A stretch of DNA of 31,900 nucleotides, taken from the NCBI GenBank assembly GCA_000934455.1, contig KN894908.1, positions 35,327-67,226 on the forward strand, written 5' to 3'. This document shows, in pieces, positions 12,301-24,300 of the stretch. Position 1 is the stretch's first letter. Each line of letters opens with the position of its first letter. A program made the position numbers and the translations under genes. The DNA is from Apostichopus parvimensis. Lineage: Eukaryota > Echinodermata > Holothuroidea > Aspidochirotida > Stichopodidae. The notes beneath the pieces were generated by a model. The model had not been told where the DNA came from and searched no databases. It saw nothing but the letters and a program-made list of their open reading frames with translations.

Positions 12301-15300
12301 TCTGGTTTATGTATACGCTTGAAATACTCATTCTAAAGAAGCTTTAGATAAAATTCGACCAGCTTTCTCTTGCAGGCCAAATTTCTTTTGGGCAGCCAAT
12401 AGGACTGCTAAAATATGGGCCAAATTTTGGAAATTGGACTGTGACTTTGGTCAGATGGTAACCCTGTATTTAACTAAGTTATTGCAAAGAATAGCACAAC
12501 GATAATGGCATATATGTGAAATAAGCTACATGACTAAAAATTACCTGGTAACAAGCCCAGTGGGTTAAGATTCTACTCTCGCTGTCTGATAGTTTCAGAT
12601 ATTTGCTAATGTTCATGGCAAGTTCCCATTCTCTTCTTCTGATTAATCTACGGAGCAAAGAAACCAAACAAATAACGTCTTCAAACTTGATTCATTCAAG
12701 CAACAACTTCAACTTTTCCCCCTAAATTATGAATTAGAGGTGCACAAGATTACTTAAGCACAGGTTCAGGCAATTAATGTCAATTAATTTACATAACATG
12801 AAATAATTGAGTACTGACCATAAGGTTTTTTTTTTTTTTAAATGATTGTGGATTTTGTCTATCATAAAGTGCTGGTATTATCCACATTCTGTGTAAGAAA
12901 TACTTATTATACATGTTTACATATGAGCAGACATTTGGTTGATTTGCAGAGCAATTTGCTATGGATTATGCATGAGGTCATTTATTTCTTCAAAGTAAAT
13001 TTTGAGATTTTACAATCATCACGGTTTTGGTAGGCAATAAAAACAAACTTTTCTTATATAATGAGATTCTGTTTATCAAAGAATTTGTTCCTTTGCATAA
13101 CAGGTATCAAGGGTTCCTCTTTATGGTGAAAGCATTATATTCCTAACATGCAATAATGGACAATTTGACAAAGGAGGGAAAAAAAAGGAGAATTGAAGTG
13201 ATCAACTTACCTGTCGATTAAAACTTCAACAGATAACCTATTCAATCTGAAAACAGGAGTTGTTAAGGTTCATAAAGTGGAAGTAAGTTGTAAATCACTA
13301 CTGACAAATTATATTTTATACAAAACAATTGTGCTTTGATTCTTAAGAAAGGAACAGGTTGGAAATGATAAATTTTAAATTTGCACTAAATTCTAAGTTG
13401 TCAAACATTATAAGAGACAACCAGAGCAACGGCACAATAACTTATGGATAATTTTCTATAGAGATACTACTTACAGAGATAAAAAAGTTTGTTTTATGTA
13501 TTTTATAAAACTACAGAAATATAAGAACAAAACTATATTTCCATTTATTTATGATTAATACATCTGAGGAATTAAAGGATAAGATTTACTGCATAAGTTT
13601 GTTTTTACGGTAGGTTCAATATTACCAGATATCTAGAAATTTTATGCAGGAATAATTCAAGCAAATGGAAGCATAAAGACCCTCCTTTAAAAGATGAGAG
13701 CTGTTTATTAAGTGACATGTTTCATGGAACTCATGTGGGTAAAGGTATTTCACAGACAAAGCAATGTAATAAATGCCATGAGAGTTGATTAGAACTTTTC
13801 AAAGACTTCCCATCGATTATAGTGGCAAATAATATATTCAGCATATTATTGCATCGATGTTTACGTAAACTGTATAAATATTATAAAACTTGGATGTTCT
13901 TAAATCAGTGGCAGGATGACGGATGGTCGTGCTGCATGCGACTTCAAATTTAACGTCACTTTCAACAATCTGCTTTTATGTCCCCCAAGATTCTTCTTTA
14001 CTATAAGCTCTTTATTTATTTCAAAGTTCAATTATAAATACATTCTGTATTATTAATAAGGATACTGTGCTAGAGTAAGAGGTATTCCCACAGTGAAATC
14101 ATAGGCAGCATTGCGTACTCTCAGTGTCTGACACATCTTCACAAATTGAGATGGGTTAGAATTAGTCAGGAAGCATCTCCCAAAAGAGGCGGCCTAAAAA
14201 CAGACAGACAATGGGGGGAAAAAAATTGAGCATGTCAGATAATATATCCTTGTATCCTTGTATTTCCACCCCAGGAATCCAAATGCCCATCATCCAGAAA
14301 CCATTCGAAATTCAGCTTTTCCTACTAAAACTGACTCTTAGACTAATGGTGATCCTAAATATATTGATGAGCTCTTTGATCCCGAAACACTCAAATTCGT
14401 GCAACTACTGCACATCATAAATATATTCACATCTTTCTTCACTCTCATCTTTCTTTGATGTTGTTCAATTAAATCCCTCCAAAAAAACGAACAAAATAAT
14501 TTGTGATGTTATGAGAAATTAAAGGAATTGAGAAGCTGTGGCAACTTAAAGTTTACTGCGTTCATTCTGTGGGAAGCAAAACATGCCACATTGGAGGAAC
14601 GTGGTTAGAAACTCAGTACTCAAAAGTAGCCAAATGGCTGTATAAACATGTAGTGCAAATATTTAGTGTGAGAAGTTGTCAATTAAAGAAGAATAAACTA
14701 GGCCAAATATGACACTGTTCTTCTCAACTACAAGAGATACAAGGTTAATCTCCCACTGAATTTTTCATTTCCATCTTCAAGTAAGCTAGCTTAGAGTGTA
14801 ATAACTATTCAAATGCTGCCTTAAAAACTAACAGAGAAGAAAATTGGAAAAGTATGAACCTCGAATCAAAATGGGAGGGAACATCTTTAAGACAGTACAA
14901 AGGTAGAGCAATTTATCATCTCTGAAATCTAAAATTTAGTCTACTTCAAAAGTCAAGACAAATTAGAAAATCTCCCATAAATCCAATTCTGCGATAAATT
15001 TGATCTCTAAGATGAGTATGGTTATGGTTTACCCTTAGAAGAGACTTTTGTGTATTTGGTTCAAATTCTTCTCCTGCTGCTTCCAGACACTGCTTCACTG
15101 CGTTGGGAAAGTCGTCATGAATAAGACGGATGTATTCGTCTGCCTTCTGACTCTTTTTCTGAAAATCAAAGTACGATACCTCATTATCATTATCTAATTA
15201 GTAAACAACTATCTAGATGCAATTGTTTTCTAACAGCTGGTGCACCTGTCAATTAACGATCCATTATAACCTTGTTTTCAGTAACACTGATCTAGATTAG

Positions 15301-18300
15301 ATCAAATTGGTAATCAGTGGTAATTAGTTGCTGAAGGAAATTTATGTAATACCAGTCACCCAATATGCACAAATTTCTTCTCTTAGTTTCAAAAATTTGC
15401 AGTTTTAATAAGAAAATCAATTTCCCTCTTTCCTCGCTTACATCATCAATATCAATGGTCACAATTCAACATATATATTTGTAGAGAAAATGAAATAATG
15501 AACTAAGTTGTCCTTTTTGATCTGAGATTATTTATCCTCATGTTCATTTATTTGAATAATAATAATGAGTTATTTGTTTACATTCTCTGTATTACATATC
15601 TCCTTTTTCAACTGGATATTGCAGTATTTCATTCATACTTACATTCTCTGTACTACATATTCGTTTAAAACTAGATAATGTGTAAAAGTAAGTTGGCCTG
15701 ACGTTTCGATCCTAGCAGGATCTTCTTCAGAGGCTAAAACTAGATAATGCGGTATTCCATTCATTCTTCCATTCTCTGTATAAATATTTTCGTTCTTAAA
15801 CAGGATATTGCAGTATTCCATTCATACGTCCATTCTCTGTAATACATATGCGTGTTTTAAACTAGATACTGCAGTATTCCTTTCATAATTCCATTCTCTG
15901 TACTACATAATCGTTTTTAAACTAGATACCTCAGTATTTCATTCATACTTCCATTCTTTTCACTGCGTATTCCTTTCTTATTAAAGTGGATACTGCAGTA
16001 TTCCATGCATACTTCAATTCTCTGTACTAAATATTCCTTTTTAAACTGGACACCTCAGTATTCCATTCATACTTCCATTTTCTGTACTAGTATTCCTTTT
16101 TAAAACTAGATACTGCAGTATTCCTTTCATACTTCAAAATTCATCCGGCAGATTATCTTACCTGGAATTCTCTGGATGCTTCATACAACAGAGCACCACT
16201 TGCCATGGAAGCAACTTTAAAAATGCCTGCTACATTAACTGTAAAAACAAATTTCAGAAGAATTTTGTCACTTTTTAATTGTTATATGAAAAATACTATT
16301 GCAAAATCAAAATGCAAGCATTAATGTTGCTCACTACCTTTATCAGGTAGCCTCGATCCTCTTAGTATGTCAGACTTAACAATTCTCAGCAGGCTGTTTC
16401 AACACGTTCAGCTCTACAGAAGCTGTAATTTGCATAGAAGTATGGGTCACAAGGGTCATTATGAGCATAAGACAATCTGCTATTATAACAGCAATCATAT
16501 ATAATGTATACTACACTTTGAACTATGTAAAGCTTTCATTAACTTTGAAATAGCACCATATCATCAAAGTTAGGCATAATCATATGGATATATGCTACAG
16601 TATGGAAAGTACACATTCATTTCCCAAGCATGTATCCTTCAGAAGAACATTTCATATGGATATACCCTAGCGAAGGTGTCAATAGTTAGATGGACATGGA
16701 GACTAACTATTGAATATTCATCTAGGTTGCTCCAAAACAAGAAACTTACTATTACCTTTATGTCTTATGAGAGAACACAAGTAGTCCAAATTCAACTAGT
16801 CAAAGCTAGGAATATGTTCGTTGTTCATAATTTTTAACTAAAACATAAACTGAAGCTTCTGAATCTTGGTTAAAGTTTGCCTGTAGAAAGCCTTTGACGA
16901 ATCCCTGATAGAATACTCACCTGGCACCTCCTGAAGAAATTCTTGGATATCTGGTTGTAGTATCCTCAAACCGTCCATTTCCGCCACGAGAAATGCCTCC
17001 TGATCAAGATTATATGTACACCAAATGTGATTAAGGAAATTATGACATGTCTTCCTGTGAAATATCTTTGAAATAAATGTAATGTTTTGTTCTTGTTCTA
17101 CTAAACAAGCCATATAGGTTTACAATTTGGCAGCGACCTCCCTACAGTATCAGCAGAATTTCGTTTGTAATTAATTTGGTGAGAAAATTAAGAAATTGAG
17201 GACTTTTATCCCATTGCTCCAATCAGTGATTGATCATCTCACAGAGTTTTTTAACATTTGCTATTACCTATTGTGCCAAGATTGGCTTAATTCTGGTATT
17301 CAAATTAATAGTGATCATTGCTTTCTTACACAGATGGGTGAGTGTGACCGTAAAACAAATTATGCATCTTTAAAAACTCTATCAATGTACCATACCGAAT
17401 ATATATTTATATATATTTACTCTGTGGAGTTGGTACACACCTGCCTGACTTTGTTATGAGATTTCAACACAACAAGACTTACTTGCAAGTAAAACTTTCT
17501 GATCTTTTAAGTTCCACATATTGTTATATTTCCTTCTTGTTGTCATGGGACTAGGTACATCCTTTAAGTGTTGTGGTATGTGGGTTGGGTATGAAGTTTC
17601 ACTCTGACCTGTGAGATCAATTTATGCCCCACTCCTGGTTTAACAACATATTGTTTTCCACAGTCAATGCTTCATAATCCATCTTTCACCCACTGCATAT
17701 TGTCTACAATTAGTGCCACAATCTTTGTGTAAATCTTATTATTGTACTGACTACTATCATCAAACAGTAAAAAAGCCACGATATTAAGATATAAAATATT
17801 AAGAAATAAGATATTCGGATATTTGATCCAATTTTTCCAATATAAGATATCAAGATATGAACTTATGAAGATATTAAGGATATTTGATCCAATTTTTCTT
17901 CATTCCTATGACCAATAAGAGATTCTCCCAGTAAGCCACCACTGCTCCATTACCACACCAGACGAGCTGCTTTGGCCTCATCTGACTGTTAGTAGAAAAC
18001 TCGCAGAGTTTTCGCTGAAAGTCATCAAAATGGAAGATGAGAAAAAAATTAAGTGAGTGGCATTGTTTCCCAACCATATCATTTGTATCTTTAGCTAAAA
18101 CTTTAAAAACCAAACCACACATTCTGTTCATGCTCTCAAATATTCCTTACATGACATAAAAATTCTTGAAACTGTAACTGTGCCCTTTCAAAGTTTTAGA
18201 CTTTCAAAATGTAGCCATAGGAGAATGTATTAGCATATGCTGTTCCTGCGTGGTACCAATTTTGATACGGAAAAGAATAAAGGCATGTATGAGATTTCTT

Positions 18301-21300
18301 TGAATATCCTAACATTCTTTTTCTGTCTCGAAAATCAATATATTTTACACAGTAAATGAAGCTAGAAGAAATAAGACTATGAGGCTTGCAAAGAATATCT
18401 CTGTGCAAATAACACAAAGTACAAATCTTTGCTATGAGACCTATTTTTAACATGTCAAGTTGTTTTTGGAAACTTATTTATATCGAGGGATTGAAACCTG
18501 ATGCTTTGTTTCATTGCTTCTAATAACACTGCCTTAGCCATTGGACCAAAGGCACTCCCCCACCCCCCCCCAATTACTACAAGACTAACACCTGGTCAAT
18601 ATAACCGTGGCTGCATGTGGTAATATGGGCTGGCCACACCGAAGGTGCCTATAATATACTTGTAGAGCCACCAGCTAGGGCCTGATAGGTTAACAACATA
18701 ACATAGCCTTTATGTGTCCACACTGATTGACCACCCTAACATTACTGACCAATATAATACACTGGTTTCACAGTCAATACACACACGATCAAAATTCACC
18801 TAGACTGCACGTTGCCCAAGGATTAACCCCCTCTGCAATGTCTTGATTAAAGTTTCTTCACAGTCAACAACAAGAGGAACGACTAATCCTAACAGCTGAG
18901 TATCTCAAGTAAGCCAGAAGACTTGTACAAAGAACATGAACCTACTTGAAGATCTGATGTGAATACGTGGATGTCTCCTCGGTCCGTGAATAAAGCAATC
19001 CGTTGATTATCAAATGAAAGAGCCATCTCGATACAGGCACCGTTTGCATTCTCCAGACCCTGTGGTCATAATTAATTATAAATATCTTTTTTGAAAACAC
19101 AATTAATGATAATTCTAGGTATATCTGCAATATAATTTTCATCAAATCTGTGGTAAATGCTGATAGTCTCAGACATCCGCTGTAACACCCTTTGCAAATG
19201 GGACGATACAAATTTTCTAGTTTTCTTGGTGTAGCTTTCTTGGTAGAAGAGAGACACCCAGTCAGTTGTTTTTTCTTTAAAGTTGCTTTAACTTAAATCT
19301 GGCTATTTTGGTAGCAATCAAGAAAATACTTATATAGAGGAGAACAATTATCCACACTGTCAATTGAAACCTCCTGATCAATAACTTTTTTCCTTACTCC
19401 ACATATGTGGTTGTTTGAATAATCTAATATCTAGTTTGGCCAGATAATTTTTTTCTTACTCTAGTATTAATGTGGATCACAGCAGGTATATGATGGCAGA
19501 TTTCATTAAAAATAACTTTTCTTTCTACTTTTACAATATTGTATTGTATAAGATACTTGAGTTATCTTTCACATGTGATATGTTTGGAATGTTTGCTTGA
19601 TTGGCATTAGTTTTTATCTTCCATTTAAAATTTCATCAATGATAACATGTGTATACAACATGTTTATAAGGCAACTTGTTTATGAGAATTGCATTTTTTT
19701 CCCCTCAGAGAAAATGGTTTGTAAATTATGAAGCACAAATGTGAAAAGAGAAACAGAGGGCGGGGGGGGGGGGGGGGGGTAAATAATGACATTCAGCCAG
19801 TGTAATATCTCATTAATTTACCTGTTCTTGACAGTACCCAGGGTCAATAACATACAATATTTTGTCTTTCGTGAGCATGACAAAGGTATCTCTATCTTTA
19901 CTGATGACTGTCCAACAACTTGGAGGAGACAGCAAGCCTGTTGCCAGAGAACAAATGGAACAACAAGACAATCATGTAATTAAACAGTATTCATGGTGTA
20001 GGGGAACACATAAAGATGTGATGTCAAATTAGTTTTAAATTGCAGTTTGAAAGAAACATTGTCAACGATGTTGTCCATGATCTTTCCCGTACACAACACA
20101 TTAATTATGTGCAGTCAGAATTAATGTGGGTACCCTCTGTCACTTGTTATTGCCATTTAGAAATCAGGGTTTGTTAGAGGGAAGGCTCTTACTATTAAAA
20201 TAGCTGTGATTGACATGAAATTGTCTATTGTTGATGAAAGCAAACACAGGGTCATTGCAAAACTCAAACACGGCATTCCAAATCTTGCAGAGATTGAAGC
20301 TGTGTATAGTCCAGTGGAACTCATTATTTGCTTGACCCTTCTCCACTCCATTGGAAGGACTACTTAGGAGTATGCAAAGTGATCATCAACAGTCTCAGTA
20401 AAGAAAACATTGCGGTTGATTCTCCAAGCCTGTGTGCTGTCACCGTGAAAATGATATGTCATGAATGGGTAATAATGTGGGTGATTATTATGTTCCCATT
20501 TGTCAGTTGTGGTTTTGGTCTGTAAGTACCAACTTCCATCATGATGGAAAATCCAGGAAACAGATTTATGGCCTAGTTAGAATGTAAAATAGTGATACTA
20601 ATTGGTAACACGCAATTATGCAGACCTTACTGGTTTTGATGTTAACAAACAACCATGATTTTTAGGTATGTTTCATTGAGAACACAGCTAGTTTCAACTG
20701 GTACATAAAGATTGGGCAACTTATGTAGTACCATGCAGGGCATAATTTATCCAGTATCGCATCGCAAAACGCTATTCAAATCATCCCATTTGCTACACAA
20801 GAGATTCTCTATATAAGAGATAAAAGTTACAGCTTTAAAAATATCCGAACACTTAAAATTCTTCCCCGGATGCATCTTCTAAGAGGGAAACATACGAAGA
20901 GAGAATATCAGATCTATAGAACACCAATGTCACTCCTTGATACTCTGGTTATGAAAGCACTTGGGAGTGAAATTTACTGTCTAGGTTTGTTCAATACTAT
21001 CTCCTCTTTCTAAATAATTGTTTTTTAACAAGTTGCTTGACATCAACTTTCTCCCAGCAACCTACCTGGTACATCGGCCATCTTTTTGCTCTGGGGATTC
21101 TTGACATTACTCACAACATAGAACTTGTAATTTCCTGTCATAACAACAACTCCAGAGGTTCCGCTGGTCGGGTTGTAGAAAATCCTAGCGTCTATAACTT
21201 CATTGTCTCTTGCAACCTGCGTGAAGATATTTGATATTTCACGGGTGTGTCTTTGAAGGAACAAACACATACCTCAAGATAACATCCTATCAAAGACTAC

Positions 21301-24300
21301 CTACCAACCTGTGTCAAGTTTTGTATATGTTCAGTGCTAAACGGAACCTAAATGAAAGCAAATTACGAAAGCATGCTTTATATTCATGTAGCTTCATGTT
21401 CAAATAGAAGTTTCTTTAGCAGCATATAATCAAAAAATTCAGCGCTAACCTGAAAGTAAACAAGCTGCGCAAATTCTGTTTTCTGGGTCTTGAAAGACCA
21501 TAAAAACCTTGCAACTTTTTAAAATGCATGGGATTTAGTTTAGCTAGTGAGATAATTCTGGGAGTCAAAGTTAGCAAACTTTGTGGTCAAGCAAGGGTAT
21601 GGGTTCACAGTAATGTTATAATTACTTCCGCATGTCTACACCACAATGTATTTAGTAAACTTCAATCACTGATCCATGCCGCGTTTCACGGCAAAGCAAA
21701 TGTTGTTTTGTTTTCACAAGACTAGACTTGTACAGAAACTACTAACAATAAACAGAAGCTTACTCACCTGACCCATACTGAATCTGCCATGAAACTTGCC
21801 AAATATGTCAAAGGTCAAAACTGTCCCATCCTGTTGGACACACAGCAAGTCTTCTGTGCTAGACCAGCCAATGTCCACCAACTGACCACTTTCCCACTGC
21901 CAAACCAAAACAAAGAAGACAAAGACTTAAATGAGGAACATAATTTGTTAAATGTATTGGTGGTGGTTTCTTTGCACCTTTTATGGTATTCGACGGAACC
22001 AAAAACGTAATGGTGTTTCGCAGTACAGTAAACACCTCTTAAAATGGCAGTGTAGAGCCTTCAAGACTTAGGTTTGACTCGATATCGGTTTTAACATAAA
22101 AATAAATTTGATGTATTAGATCCTTGGAAGTTTTACAGCTTTATTTCAAAATTTTCCATTTAGAACCAAAATGGTTTATCTGTTAGCAGTGTGACTGGAA
22201 AACAAGTTTTCACATAGACCTAGTTAACCTCCCCTACTGCATCATAGCAATTAATGGGCCCTAAACTAAGACACTAATATTCTGGTAGAAGATGGCAGGG
22301 CAGAACTCTTCTCTTTCAGAGACAGTTAAAAGATTTATTCATAATTTCATCTAAGGTTTTGGAAAACAAGTACACAAAATAAAACAGATTGTTCATACAC
22401 ATTAAAAATTGTATAGGATTTCCATAAAAGCCACTTATTGCATATCCCTAATATAACCTTTATGCTCACCCTGAAGAAAGATATGGGCTTTCCAGATGAA
22501 GAAAAGATGAATATGTCTGGCTTGCGGGCAGGGGGTGCATTAGAAGACTTCCGGTCATCTCGCATCAAAGCTGTTTCAAAAATAAAAAGATGTTGCTTAA
22601 TTAGTTAAGCTATATTTCAAATAATACATATATCTTTTCAAAACTACTTGTTGCATAGGTATTTGGCTTTAATACACAAGAATTCTGTACATAATGTTTC
22701 TCTCTGTAGATACATGCCAGGCACCGTAAAGTAAATATAAAGGCATAATAGTACTTTGGCCTAACCATAACATAACCAGGTCTTAGGTCATGATGATTAT
22801 GATGATGAAATGAATGTGGGGAAGTCTTTCACCTTCCAAAATGCCTTTGTTGCCTACATGGACCATCACAACACTTTCTTTACAAACAAAGTTGAGCTTT
22901 TGCCACTTCAACAGGCTGTACCTACCCGTTGTCCATATATGGATATAATTGTTATATATCACATTTACAATACAGATCCAGTATTTAACATCCAAGAGGT
23001 GAACAGCACAAAGGCATTAAAGTTTTCCCCAAACATATATACAGCTTAAAATTTCCTCAACTCAAGGTTACAACAATACAAGAATGAATCATAATGCTAG
23101 AATCTAGGCAATGAAGATTTTATACTAATAGTTCTCCTTTACAAATCTCTTACCTATCGGCCCTCCAAATGCAGCAGCTGCAATCTTGCATCTTGGTATG
23201 TCTGCCTTCTGTTGCCAGTGATGTTGCATATTGTACAGCTCAACTTTCCTGCAAATTTAATCAAACAAGAAAAGAGGAAAGTTTACATTGGTATTGGTTT
23301 GCTATCTTACAAGAGCGACCATATACTCAGTAGCTAATAGACAGCAACAGAAAAATCTTGAACAATGGAGGAGCAAATATTTGACAATAGAGGGCAAACC
23401 AAAATGAGAAGTAACTAGTGTAGTTTTTAAAATTTGTTACTGCTTGCAGTTCAAAGTGCTCATGACAACATGAAAAAAATCCTAACATCAGAAAAAGGAA
23501 GGACATTTAAACCCCAAAAATGATGTGCAAGGCCAGCCTGTCAGGTGTTGCAATGGCAATTGAAAAAATGTGTTTATTCATGAAAATATGAAAATACAAC
23601 AATTGTATTTGGGTTAAAATACTCTCTTCAAGGTTTAAATGACACTTTTGTGTAGAACTCCACACAACCAAAATCTGAATCTTAAATCTACTGACTGTCC
23701 TTCTCTGTGCAAACTGAAAAGTAGCACAATCTAGGTATTCACAAAAAATAAACTTGTAATTAATGGTAATTTGTAGTTGTAAGCACTCGTTGCATTCGTT
23801 AAAACTAATTTTCTACAGGATTTTATTACAAAAAATATTCAATATAACTTCTTCACACATGGAACAAATTCAAAAATACAATTGAAATACAAAATGGGCT
23901 GTTTTTTCAAGGCCTTTCAATGATCAATGTAGGTAAGTGCAATAATTGAAGGCCTCCAAAGCATGGTGCCCTTGACAAACAGTATTTGGCAGTTATTCAT
24001 GCCACACAGTGTTGACCCAATTGCAAACATTCAGGTTTGAATCCTGACAAATATGAGAGATTATCATTGTTTATGGCAAAAAGATCCAACTCAATTACAC
24101 AAGGTCAACAAACACTATGTTACTATTTCATGCAGAACTAGCTAACACTTTCCATTCAGAGGTTTTGCTGGTTTTCAACTTTTGAAGAAACAAAAAAGCA
24201 AATAAAATTGGGGTCCTATCCCAGAACAAAATTGAATATTAATAAGTCAAATGTTGCATTTTGAGGCATATTTAGACTACTTGAGTCATTGAAGGCTATA

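Noticed and set aside
17872..17883. Sequencing error or frame-breaking pseudogene at the end of exon 8
   Set aside because: The TAA after exon 8 lies inside a U12 donor; with AT-AC splicing the frame and alignment are intact and all other exons are clean.
24034..24056. B-box-like GGTTTGAATCC as a tRNA gene
   Set aside because: No A box at the right distance and no pairing acceptor stem.
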